Shown here in pieces: positions 17,988 through 25,434 of a DNA stretch of 64,000 nt; position 1 is the first letter of the stretch, and every line of letters starts with the position of its first letter. Where the stretch lies: contig CACDTF010000001.1 of NCBI GenBank assembly GCA_902555665.1, positions 1 to 64,000 of the forward strand. The letters are read 5' to 3'. The notes under the pieces were generated by a model. It was not told where the DNA came from. It saw nothing but the letters and a program-made list of their open reading frames with translations, and did not search any database. Origin of the DNA: an uncultured Pelagibacteraceae bacterium. Lineage in GTDB: Bacteria; Pseudomonadota; Alphaproteobacteria; Pelagibacterales; Pelagibacteraceae. Made by a program: the position numbers and the translations under genes.

Positions 17988-18824
17988 ATGATTATATGGC
18001 TAGCATCTTATCCTAAAAGTGGAAATACTTGGGTAAGAGCTTTTCTTTCATCGATTTTATACAGTGAGAAAGGCATAAATGATTTTTCTACACTCCATAA
18101 AATTCAACAATTTCCTCGCAGAGAACAATTTGAAAGTCTAGTTGATGATTTTCAAAATCCAAAAAAAATTCTAGAAAATTGGAAAAATGCACAAAATAGA
18201 ATTAACCTAAATAATGAGATTAAGTTATTAAAAACTCATCATGTGCTTTGTAAAATCGATAATTTTGAGTTTACAGATAATTCAAATTCATTAGGTGCAA
18301 TCTATATAGTTAGAGATCCAAGAACAGTCTTGTTATCAATTAAACACCACTTTGGAATGAAAGATTTTGATGAAGCAAGAAACTTTATTACAAATGAACA
18401 TGTTTGGCTTGGTATAAATAAATCGGACAAGTATAAAAATAAAGCAAATAAAGTGCCAACTTTGATAAGTTCATGGCGCGTTAATTACCTCTCATGGAAA
18501 AATAAAATTCAAAATTATTTAATTGTAAAATATGAGGATTTACTTGAAAACCCCCATAAAGAATTTTTCAGAATTACAAAATTTATGGAGAAACTGATGG
18601 ATCGTAAATTTGAGGAAGAAAAAATAAATAATGCAATAAAGTCAACTTCTTTCCAAACACTACAAAAACTTGAAGAAAAAGGTTTATTTACAGAACAGGG
18701 ACAAGGAGCAAGATTTTTTAATTCTGGACCTAATGCAGATTGGAAATCTCAATTAGATAAAAACATTATTGATGAAATAAATTTAAATTTTAAACATGAA
18801 ATGGTAGAGTTGGGATATCTTTAA
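17988..18824 (+). CDS. Sulfotransferase-domain protein, copy 1 of 3
   Basis: A 278-residue protein with the PAPS-binding signatures of sulfotransferases: [17 protein letters not shown] (residues 6-22, 5'-phosphosulfate loop, Lys10) and YIVRDPRTVLLSIKHH (3'-phosphate-binding loop). The family moves sulfate from PAPS to hydroxyl groups of small molecules, lipids or glycans; the acceptor cannot be read from the sequence. Two paralogues lie at 45066 and 56372, all with a near-identical start ([12 protein letters not shown]). There is no signal peptide, so it is probably cytoplasmic. It sits alone between dnaJ and dapB and ends immediately before dapB, which may be translated from the same mRNA. 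Confidence 0.85.
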   Translation: MIIWLASYPKSGNTWVRAFLSSILYSEKGINDFSTLHKIQQFPRREQFESLVDDFQNPKKILENWKNAQNRINLNNEIKLLKTHHVLCKIDNFEFTDNSNSLGAIYIVRDPRTVLLSIKHHFGMKDFDEARNFITNEHVWLGINKSDKYKNKANKVPTLISSWRVNYLSWKNKIQNYLIVKYEDLLENPHKEFFRITKFMEKLMDRKFEEEKINNAIKSTSFQTLQKLEEKGLFTEQGQGARFFNSGPNADWKSQLDKNIIDEINLNFKHEMVELGYL

Positions 18825-19601
18825 ATGAAAAAAATAAATTTAGGAATATCTGGTTGCATGGGAAGAATGGGCCAACAACTAATTAAATCATCAAAAAATA
18901 ATAAAAATTTTAAATTAACAGTTTTAACTGAAAATAAATTATTAAAAAAAAAAATTAATGGAATTAAGCCAGAACTAAATTCTGAAAATGCTTTTAAAAA
19001 AGTAGATATAATAATAGATTTTACAGTTCCAAAATGTACACTTGAGATACTTAAGATTGCATCAAAACTAAAAAAAAAAGTTGTTATTGGCACAACTGGT
19101 TTTAATAGAAGTCAGGAAAATCTAATTAAAAAATATTCAAAAAAGATCCCTATTTTGAAAGCTGGCAATATGAGCTTGGGTGTAAATTTATTAATGTATT
19201 TAACTGAAATCGCATCTAAATCACTTAATGATGAGTACCTGAGTAAAGTATTCGAGATACACCATAAACACAAAAAAGACTATCCTTCAGGTACAGCCTT
19301 GATGCTTGGAAAAGGAATAGCAGATGGAAAAAATAAAAATCTATATAATCTTATGGGTAAAAAATATTTAAATAAAAAATCTTTTCCGTATGGAAAAAAA
19401 ATAAATTTTAATTCAATCAGAAAAGCTGAAATTATTGGAGAACATGAAGTAAAATTCTCAAATGGAAAAGAAATAATTACATTAAACCATGAAGCTTTTG
19501 ATAGAGCACTTTATTCTGACGGTGCTTTAACAGCCTCTAAGTGGTTAATGAAAAAAAGTGCTGGTTTGTATTCTATGAGAGATTTGCTTGACTTTTCATA
19601 A
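18825..19601 (+). CDS. dapB: 4-hydroxy-tetrahydrodipicolinate reductase
   Basis: DapB reduces hydroxytetrahydrodipicolinate to tetrahydrodipicolinate in lysine and diaminopimelate synthesis. The 258-residue protein begins INLGISGCMGRMGQQLIKS (nucleotide-binding GxxGxMG), and has VVIGTTGFNRSQ, the signature EIHHKHKKDYPSGTALMLG with the catalytic His and Lys, and a normal C-terminus. It starts directly after the sulfotransferase stop and its TAA overlaps the ATG of nth by one base, giving a compact run dapB-nth-pfkB-like. Confidence 0.96.
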   Translation: MKKINLGISGCMGRMGQQLIKSSKNNKNFKLTVLTENKLLKKKINGIKPELNSENAFKKVDIIIDFTVPKCTLEILKIASKLKKKVVIGTTGFNRSQENLIKKYSKKIPILKAGNMSLGVNLLMYLTEIASKSLNDEYLSKVFEIHHKHKKDYPSGTALMLGKGIADGKNKNLYNLMGKKYLNKKSFPYGKKINFNSIRKAEIIGEHEVKFSNGKEIITLNHEAFDRALYSDGALTASKWLMKKSAGLYSMRDLLDFS

Positions 19602-20254
19602 TGAATGAAAAACAAAAAGCAAAAATAATCATTAGAACTTTAAATAAAATTTATCCTAAAGCACCTGTTCCTCTAAAAAGTAAAAATACTTTTACTTTAC
19701 TAATTTCTGTACTTCTTTCTGCTCAATGTACTGATGTAAATGTTAACAATGTAACTAAAAACATATACCCAAAATATTTTAAGCCAGAACATTTTGTAAA
19801 ATTAGGAAGAAAAAAAATTGAAAAATTAATAAAAAAAATCGGTATTTTCAGAATTAAAGCAAAAAGTATTTATCTAATGTCAAAGCAGGTTTTAAAAAAA
19901 CATAACGGTAAGGTACCTAAAAACTTTGAAGACCTTGAAAAACTTCCCGGTGTAGGCCATAAAACGGCTAGTGTAGTGATGTCTCAAGGTTTTGGATATC
20001 CGGCTTTTGCTGTTGATACTCACATTCATAGATTGGCACAAAGATGGGGTTTAACTAATGGAAAAAATGTAATTCAAACTGAAAAAGATTTAAAAAGAAT
20101 ATTTCCTAAAAAAACCTGGTCAAAACTACATTTACAAATAATTTTTTATGGGAGAGAATATTGTAAAGCAAGAGATTGCTACGGTTTAACTTGCAAAATA
20201 TGTACTACTTGCTACCCAAATAGAAAAAAACCTGTTATTACCAAAAAAGCTTAA
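19601..20254 (+). CDS. nth: Endonuclease III (DNA glycosylase/AP lyase) with atypical cysteine cluster
   Basis: A 217-residue base-excision repair enzyme for oxidised pyrimidines. The HhH-GPD core is intact: SAQCTDVNVNNVT, LPGVGHKTASVV with the catalytic Lys, and VDTHIHRLAQRWGL with the catalytic Asp. The C-terminal iron-sulfur region carries five cysteines (188, 193, 198, 201, 204) spaced C-X4-C-X4-C-X2-C-X2-C, whereas the classic enzyme has C-X6-C-X2-C-X5-C. A cluster still looks possible but its ligands are not obvious. The start overlaps the dapB stop by one base. Confidence 0.93.
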   Translation: MNEKQKAKIIIRTLNKIYPKAPVPLKSKNTFTLLISVLLSAQCTDVNVNNVTKNIYPKYFKPEHFVKLGRKKIEKLIKKIGIFRIKAKSIYLMSKQVLKKHNGKVPKNFEDLEKLPGVGHKTASVVMSQGFGYPAFAVDTHIHRLAQRWGLTNGKNVIQTEKDLKRIFPKKTWSKLHLQIIFYGREYCKARDCYGLTCKICTTCYPNRKKPVITKKA

Positions 20255-20255
20255 T

Positions 20256-21185
20256 ATGAAAGTTTTAGGAATAGGAAACGCGATTGTAGATGTGATTTGT
20301 AAGGTTGATGATAACTTTATTAATAAAAATAATCTAACTAAAAGCACCATGAAATTATTTTTTGATGAGAATGAATTCAAAAAATTATTAATTAATCTAA
20401 AAATTGAGAAAACTGTATCAGGTGGATCTGTAGCAAACTCTATTGTTGGTTTATCACAACTTGCTAACAATGTTGGTTTTATTGGAAAAGTTTGTGATGA
20501 TGAGTTTGGTAAAAAATATGAAGAGGGACTGATAAAAGAAAATGTAAATTTCTTTTACTCAAAAAAAAAAGAAAAATTACCCACAGGAACATGTTTAATA
20601 TTAGTAACGCCTGATTCAGAGAGAACCATGTGCACTTACTTAGGAACAGCAGGAAAAATTAATGAAAATGATGTTAGCATCGATGCAGTAAAAAATAGTG
20701 AGATAATATTTTTAGAAGGTTACTTATGGGATGAAGGAGAACCCAAAAAGGCCTTTGATAAAGCTATTAATAACGCTAATAAAGTAGCTATGTCTCTGTC
20801 TGATCTGTTTTGTGTAGATAGACATAAACCCCATTTTTTAAAATTAGTTAAAAACAAGCTCGACATAACTTTTGCTAATGAACAAGAAATCACCTCCTTA
20901 ATTGAAGCAAAAAATTTTAATGAAGTCATAAGTTTTTCAAAACAACTTGATAAATTAGTAATTATAACTAGGGGTGAAAAAGGCGCAATTGCAGTAAATG
21001 GTGATGAAGTTGTTGAAAGCGATATACAAAGAAATTTAAACATAGTTGATCTTACTGGTGCTGGTGATCTTTTTGCTGCAGGTTACTTACATGGATATAT
21101 TAATAACTTGTCAGTTTCAGAAAGTTTAATAAAAGGTACTGAATTATCCTCAAAAATTATCCAAAAAATAGGAGCAAGAATTTAA
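20256..21185 (+). CDS. PfkB-family carbohydrate/nucleoside kinase (adenosine-kinase-like)
   Basis: A 309-residue ribokinase-fold enzyme. It has an N-terminal GIGNAIVDVICKVDD, the substrate-binding VSGGSVANSIVGLSQL, the GKVCDDEFGKKYEEGL motif, and the catalytic PfkB signature 2 DLTGAGDLFAAGYLHG (about residues 263-278, with the base Asp). The N-terminal features resemble the adenosine kinase branch more than fructokinases, so phosphorylation of adenosine or a sugar is likely. It starts two bases after nth and is probably translated with it. The exact substrate is not determinable from sequence alone. Confidence 0.86.
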   Translation: MKVLGIGNAIVDVICKVDDNFINKNNLTKSTMKLFFDENEFKKLLINLKIEKTVSGGSVANSIVGLSQLANNVGFIGKVCDDEFGKKYEEGLIKENVNFFYSKKKEKLPTGTCLILVTPDSERTMCTYLGTAGKINENDVSIDAVKNSEIIFLEGYLWDEGEPKKAFDKAINNANKVAMSLSDLFCVDRHKPHFLKLVKNKLDITFANEQEITSLIEAKNFNEVISFSKQLDKLVIITRGEKGAIAVNGDEVVESDIQRNLNIVDLTGAGDLFAAGYLHGYINNLSVSESLIKGTELSSKIIQKIGARI

Positions 21186-21220
21186 TTTTATTAATCTATA
21201 AAAAATATTATATTTTTATT

Positions 21221-21826
21221 ATGAAAGATGCTGAAATTTTAAAACTTTTTCCTGAACCAATATTTAAATACAAAGTAGATAATTTTAAAGATTTTAATAA
21301 AGAATTATCAAAATATATTTATCAACTAAAAGAAGATGACGAAAAAAAAAATATTACTAAATCTAATAAGGGGGGATGGCATTCGCCAGATTTTCAAATT
21401 GCTCAAAAAGACTCGATTCAAAATAAATTCGCACTTGCGATACAAAAATATATTTTGAATGTTTGTATGCATTTAGGTTGGAAAACTGAAAATAAACAAA
21501 TTCGTATAGCAAGTATGTGGTCAATTATAAATAAGAAAGATGATTTTAATGTTATTCATACTCATCCTAATAGTTTTTTGAGCGCAGCCTATTATGTTAA
21601 AGCTCCAAAGAATTGTGGTAAATTTCAGGTTGAGAGTTTGAACACAGCTAAAAGATATTGGTACCCAGAAGTTAAAACTAAAAATGAATTAAATATGGAA
21701 GTAGTGGGAATGTTTATTGAGGAAGGAGATTTATTAATCTTTCCTGGCTATTTACCTCATAAAGTATCAAAAAATGAATCAGATGAAGATCGAATAGTAA
21801 TAAGCTTCAATGTTGATATCAGGTAA
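21221..21826 (+). CDS. Putative 2-oxoglutarate/Fe(II) oxygenase (TIGR02466-type)
   Basis: A 201-residue protein with the signs of a small 2OG-Fe(II) dioxygenase family: an N-terminal LFPEPIFKYKVDN, the metal-binding region VIHTHPNSFLSAAYYVKAP, a distal histidine in IFPGYLPHKV, and an arginine in EDRIVISFNVD that would hold 2-oxoglutarate. Members occur in marine bacteria and phages, and most have no known substrate. It has its own 35-base upstream gap and no obvious operon partner; the next gene is on the other strand. Function beyond oxygenase is unknown. Confidence 0.75.
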   Translation: MKDAEILKLFPEPIFKYKVDNFKDFNKELSKYIYQLKEDDEKKNITKSNKGGWHSPDFQIAQKDSIQNKFALAIQKYILNVCMHLGWKTENKQIRIASMWSIINKKDDFNVIHTHPNSFLSAAYYVKAPKNCGKFQVESLNTAKRYWYPEVKTKNELNMEVVGMFIEEGDLLIFPGYLPHKVSKNESDEDRIVISFNVDIR

Positions 21827-21856
21827 TTCAAAATAAAAGATCTATATTAAATAAAT

Positions 21857-21976
21857 CTAATTTTTTTTTCTTTTAAAACTTCCTTTACCTTTTTTAGGCT
21901 TAACAATTTTAGGTTTAAATTTTTTTGAATATAATTCCTTAGTAAGAGGATTTTTTTTAAATAATTTTGTAACCAT
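21857..21976 (-). CDS. arfA: ArfA-like ribosome-rescue peptide (39 residues)
   Basis: A 39-residue frame runs from ATG 21974-21976 to TAG 21857-21859. Its C-terminal half has the ArfA signature: a phenylalanine (F20), eight residues later KKGKGS (28-33), then F-K-R-K-K. E. coli ArfA has the same F-to-KKGKGS spacing followed by Y-M-R-K-G-K. The protein is highly basic, as expected for binding the empty mRNA channel. ArfA with RF2 frees ribosomes stalled on nonstop mRNA. The gene overlaps the 3' end of the upstream regulator gene by 20 bases on the same strand, and so is probably co-transcribed. Unlike E. coli arfA it has an ordinary stop right after the core. Confidence 0.72.
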   Translation of the reverse strand: MVTKLFKKNPLTKELYSKKFKPKIVKPKKGKGSFKRKKN

Positions 21977-22520
21977 TTTTTCCACTTATAATAAAATTTT
22001 GATCATCAAATATTTTTAAAATTTTTTTTCTCAATCTATAAATGTGAGTTTCAACAGTATGTGTTTCAATATCTGAAATATATCCCCATACATTTTTTTG
22101 TAACTCATCTATGCTTACTGATTTGTTACTTCTAAATAAATACATAACTGTATTTACTTCTTTTTCAGTTAATTTTAATCTAAATTTATTTTTAATTATT
22201 TCTCTTGAATTTAAGTCTACTACATAATCTTTAATTTCAATTCTTGATTGATTACTGAATTGTTTTTTCAAAAATTCAATATTAAGTTTTTCAATTAATC
22301 CAATTATTTTAATAGGTAAACTGTTTAGGATAATTTGATTTTCGGTAGTTTCTATTTTCTTCTTTGTAATAATTAAATAATTTTTAGACCTATCAATAAT
22401 ATCTTTTAAGTTTTCTTCTTTAGAAACTCTAATTATCTTAAAATCTAGATCTTCCTTTATTTCATTAAGAATATTAAATAATATATCGAATTTATATATA
22501 ATTATATTTTGATTACTCAT
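21957..22520 (-). CDS. OmpR-type winged-helix regulator with degenerate receiver domain
   Basis: A 187-residue protein. The C-terminal ~90 residues are a winged helix of the OmpR/PhoB type (LKLTEKEVNTVMYLFRSN; THTVETHIYRLRKKI, the recognition helix; ISGKNGYKI, the wing). The first ~90 residues look like a receiver fold, but the strand NYLIIT is followed by KKK where the phospho-acceptor Asp should be. It may therefore act without phosphorylation. No histidine kinase is adjacent. It is divergent from the L,D-transpeptidase gene (12 bases between starts), which it may control, and overlaps the arfA-like gene downstream. Confidence 0.78.
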   Translation of the reverse strand: MSNQNIIIYKFDILFNILNEIKEDLDFKIIRVSKEENLKDIIDRSKNYLIITKKKIETTENQIILNSLPIKIIGLIEKLNIEFLKKQFSNQSRIEIKDYVVDLNSREIIKNKFRLKLTEKEVNTVMYLFRSNKSVSIDELQKNVWGYISDIETHTVETHIYRLRKKILKIFDDQNFIISGKNGYKII

Positions 22521-22532
22521 AAACTGAAAGAT

Positions 22533-23027
22533 ATGACAATTTTTCTAAAAAATAAATATACTCTTCATGTAGACGATTTTATTTTTAAATGTTGTATAGG
22601 GAAAGGTGGTTTAACAGGTAACAAAAAAGAAGGAGATAAAAAAACACCTATAGGAAAATTTTGTATTGAAAATCTATATTTTAGGAAAGACAGGATAAAC
22701 AAACCAAATACATTATTAAGGTGTATTGAAATAAAAAAAAATATGGGGTGGTGCGATGATAGTAATTATCCCAAAAAGTATAACAAACTAATCAAGATTA
22801 ATAATTATATTAGTCATGAAAAGTTGAAAAGAAGGGATAATAAATATGATCTTATTATTCCAATTAAATATAACTTTAAAAAACCTAAAGTGGGATTAGG
22901 AAGCTGTATTTTTTTACATTTAACAAATAATTATAAATCTACAGATGGATGTATTGCATTAAAAAAAAAAGATTTTTTAATTTTGTTAAAAATAATAAAA
23001 AAAAATTCTAAAATTATAATTAATTAA
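22533..23027 (+). CDS. L,D-transpeptidase-fold (YkuD superfamily, COG3786-like) protein
   Basis: A 164-residue protein with the YkuD catalytic signature: a histidine in IFLHLTNNY followed by STDGCIALKKKDFLILL, with the nucleophilic cysteine in DGCIAL. The short form without signal peptide resembles the YkuD branch seen beside small regulators in alphaproteobacteria. Such enzymes cross-link or modify peptidoglycan, or act on related peptides. I set the start at the ATG at 22533 (MTIFLKNKYTLHV); a TTG at 22509 would extend it into the divergent regulator gene. No export signal is visible, so its compartment is unsure. Its stop overlaps yggS convergently by 4 bases. Confidence 0.78.
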   Translation: MTIFLKNKYTLHVDDFIFKCCIGKGGLTGNKKEGDKKTPIGKFCIENLYFRKDRINKPNTLLRCIEIKKNMGWCDDSNYPKKYNKLIKINNYISHEKLKRRDNKYDLIIPIKYNFKKPKVGLGSCIFLHLTNNYKSTDGCIALKKKDFLILLKIIKKNSKIIIN

Positions 23028-23683
23028 ATTCTTTGTCCAAAAATACTTGATCCAACTCTAATATATGTTGCTGAATTTTCTACAGCTGTAATATAGTCTG
23101 ATGACATGCCCATACTAAGTTCGGAGAAACTAAAGTGTTTATTCAATTCACTCATTTTTTTGAAATAGACAGCGGGTTGTTCATTAATAGGGGGGATACA
23201 CATTAACCCAATTACTTCTAGATTTAATTGTTTGCAGTAATTTACTAAGCTTTCAAGCTTTTCTTTTTTTACTCCTGATTTTTGATTTTCGTTACCAATA
23301 TTTACTTGTATAAAAATTTTAATTTTTTTGTTTATTTTTATTTGTTCCTCAGCAATTTTTTTTGCAAGCTTTTCGGTATCAACAGAATGAATGTAATCAA
23401 AAATTTTAACAGCATATTTAACTTTATTAGTTTGTAAATTACCTATCATATGCAATTTTATTTTTTGATTTTTGATTTTTATTTCTGACCATTTTTCTAC
23501 TGCCTCTTGAACTTTATTTTCACCAAAATCAATATGACCATATTCAATAAGAGGTAAAATTTCATCTAACTTGAAAGTCTTAGATACTGCAATAATTTTT
23601 ATTTGATTATTAATATTTAAATTGTTTAAATTATCATTAATCTGATTTTTTATATTTATTAAATTTTGAACCGTTTTATGCAT
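23024..23683 (-). CDS. yggS: PLP homeostasis protein (YggS/PLPBP family)
   Basis: A 219-residue single-domain PLP-binding protein of alanine-racemase-like TIM-barrel fold. Signatures are IIAVSKTFKLDEI with the PLP lysine, DFGENKVQEAVEKW, LHMIGNLQTNKVKYA and LSMGMSSDYITAVENSATYIRVGSSIFGQR at the C-terminus. The family buffers free PLP and has no known catalytic activity. Its start codon abuts the ATG of the divergent ThiE-like gene in the palindrome ATGCAT (23678-23683), so each gene's upstream control region must lie inside the other gene. Confidence 0.93.
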   Translation of the reverse strand: MHKTVQNLINIKNQINDNLNNLNINNQIKIIAVSKTFKLDEILPLIEYGHIDFGENKVQEAVEKWSEIKIKNQKIKLHMIGNLQTNKVKYAVKIFDYIHSVDTEKLAKKIAEEQIKINKKIKIFIQVNIGNENQKSGVKKEKLESLVNYCKQLNLEVIGLMCIPPINEQPAVYFKKMSELNKHFSFSELSMGMSSDYITAVENSATYIRVGSSIFGQRI

Positions 23684-24208
23684 GATTTTTTGAATAACAA
23701 ATATTACTTCATTAATAAACTTGATACAAACCTTATTGAAAAAGTGGATAAAAATACTGTTATAATTTACAGAAACTATAAATCTGAAATACCAAGCAAA
23801 GCTAAAATTTTAAATTTTAAAAATTACTGCAGAAAAACTCAAAAAAAGTTTTTAATTTCAAACAATGTTAAATTAGCACTAAATTTAAATTTAGATGGTG
23901 TTTATATACCCTCATTTAATACGAATAAAAAATATCTAGCCTATTCTTTTAAAAAAAAATTTATTTTTATAGGCTCTGCACATAACCTTAAAGAAATTAG
24001 AACAAAAGAAATTCAAAAAATTAATAAAATAGTTATATCGTCAATTTTTAAAAAAAATAAAAATTATTTAAATTTAAATAGATTTAATCTGTTGTCTAAA
24101 TTAACAAAATTAGACGTAATTGCTCTTGGCGGAATAACTAAATCAAATATTAAAAAATTAAATCTAGTAAACTGTATTGGATTTGCGGGTATTTCTTTTT
24201 TTGAATAA
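23678..24208 (+). CDS. Thiamine-phosphate-synthase-like (ThiE/TenI superfamily) protein, divergent
   Basis: A 176-residue protein with a weak TPP-synthase barrel pattern: NLDGVYIPSFNT in place of ADGVHLGQ, IFIGSAHNLKEI in place of IGVSxH, and VIALGGITKSNIKKL near the C-terminus. The catalytic residues of true ThiE are only partly kept, and the protein is shorter than the usual ~210 residues, so catalytic activity is doubtful. I start at the ATG at 23678; a TTG at 23666 is in frame. The leader is inside yggS. The gene ends just before a strong terminator. It may be a TenI-like regulator or remnant. Confidence 0.6.
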   Translation: MHDFLNNKYYFINKLDTNLIEKVDKNTVIIYRNYKSEIPSKAKILNFKNYCRKTQKKFLISNNVKLALNLNLDGVYIPSFNTNKKYLAYSFKKKFIFIGSAHNLKEIRTKEIQKINKIVISSIFKKNKNYLNLNRFNLLSKLTKLDVIALGGITKSNIKKLNLVNCIGFAGISFFE

Positions 24209-24238
24209 AAAAAAGGCCCCTAAAAAGGGGCCCTTTTT
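24207..24238. terminator. Bidirectional intrinsic terminator
   Basis: A GC-rich stem GGCCCC (24215-24220) / GGGGCC (24227-24232) with a 6-base loop lies between an A8 tract on the left and a CTTTTT run on the right. Read on the plus strand it ends the ThiE-like gene; read on the minus strand it gives an eight-U tail just after the porin gene at 24261. It is one of only two convincing GC-rich terminators in the window. Confidence 0.85.
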
Positions 24239-24260
24239 AATATAATTATTCTAACCTAAA

Positions 24261-25229
24261 TTAGAATGCAAATGATGCACCTAAAGACCAGTATTCGAAG
24301 TCTTGGTTAGAAGCAGTTCCGTGGTTGATGTTTTCACCATCTTTCATAGATGCTGAAATAGTCATTCCACCTGCTGTGTAAGAACCTTTGATTACTGAGT
24401 ACTCAGCGTCAGTTGGGTCACCACCTTTTTCGATAGTATCTTCACCATAAGTTACTGATAACTCATCAGATATAGTGTAAGAAACTGCGAAAGATGATGT
24501 CTCCTGATCGCTTGAAGATGTTCCTACATCAAAATCACTGTTTGATGCAGATACAGTTACTGGACCGTATACGTATGCAAGATGCCATACAGTTTGGTCT
24601 CCAGATAAAGCAGTTGTTGTACCTACTTCATCAGCAACAGCGTACTTAGCAGTTAAACCTTCAACACCTGTGTATGTAACACCAAAACCAGTTGAAGACT
24701 CTCTAGCAGAACCCTGTGGGTTGTAGTTACCATATATGCTTAAACCGTCAACGATTGATGGTAAAGTATAGAACAAGTTGTTCGCAACACCACCAGCGTC
24801 AGAAACAGCTACACCAGTTGTGTAACCTCTTGCACCGTCAAACGTATCCCAAATATCACCAGCAGCTGTAGTATCGATTGAACTTGCAGCTGAAGATCCA
24901 CCTTCACCAGCTAGTACTAAAGTACCTAAACCATCTGAAGAGATAGTTACTGAGTGACTGTCAAATGGAGATGTTTCAGCTTGGTTTTCATCGTCACCTT
25001 GGTCGATAACGAATGATAGAGAAACATTGATACCATTATCTAACTCACCAGAACCTGTGAATGTTAATTGGTTTCCCATAGAAAAAGTTGTTCCAGCTGT
25101 TAAACCTTCACCAGAATAACCTTCAGTGTTCATTGATGCACCACCAGCCACTGAAATCGCACCAGCGTGAGCTGATACAGAAACAAGTGAAGCCGCTAAT
25201 GCAGTCAAACCTATTTTTTTAATGTTCAT
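24261..25229 (-). CDS. Outer-membrane porin (16-stranded general porin type)
   Basis: A 322-residue protein with a clear signal peptide (cleavage after SVSAHA, residue 22) and a beta-barrel pattern of alternating short hydrophobic strands and Gly/Ser/Thr/Asp-rich loops, ending in a terminal phenylalanine (SLGASFAF), the signal for BAM insertion. It resembles alphaproteobacterial general porins. Codon use is clearly richer in G and C and more uniform than its neighbours, as in highly expressed genes, and it has a strong ribosome-binding site AAGGAG nine bases upstream (25239-25244). It is monocistronic between a strong terminator and a 200-base regulatory gap. Confidence 0.9.
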   Translation of the reverse strand: MNIKKIGLTALAASLVSVSAHAGAISVAGGASMNTEGYSGEGLTAGTTFSMGNQLTFTGSGELDNGINVSLSFVIDQGDDENQAETSPFDSHSVTISSDGLGTLVLAGEGGSSAASSIDTTAAGDIWDTFDGARGYTTGVAVSDAGGVANNLFYTLPSIVDGLSIYGNYNPQGSARESSTGFGVTYTGVEGLTAKYAVADEVGTTTALSGDQTVWHLAYVYGPVTVSASNSDFDVGTSSSDQETSSFAVSYTISDELSVTYGEDTIEKGGDPTDAEYSVIKGSYTAGGMTISASMKDGENINHGTASNQDFEYWSLGASFAF

Positions 25230-25434
25230 AATTAATTACTCCTTATTTAATTGTTATTATTAATAATAAACGTTGTTTTTTTATCACTTTTGATCGTAAT
25301 TATTCCCAAAAAAGCTTAATTTAATTACTTTTTCATAAAGTGTTGCATTTTTACATCATATTTTTCCTTAATTTGTATAAAAATTTAGATATTTTAGGAA
25401 TATGTTGTAGTTATAATGGCTTTAAAAATTCGGC
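25230..25434. promoter_or_regulatory. Divergent promoter region between porin and DUF3576 lipoprotein
   Basis: This 205-base gap must carry promoters for both flanking genes. For the porin, the AAGGAG site at 25239-25244 is strong and a weak -35-like TTGGGA (reverse of 25304-25309) precedes a run of A and T. For the lipoprotein gene there is a perfect -10 hexamer TATAAT at 25412-25417, without a good -35, 17 bases before the ATG. No hairpin or riboswitch-like structure was noticed. I see no open frame here. Confidence 0.4.
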
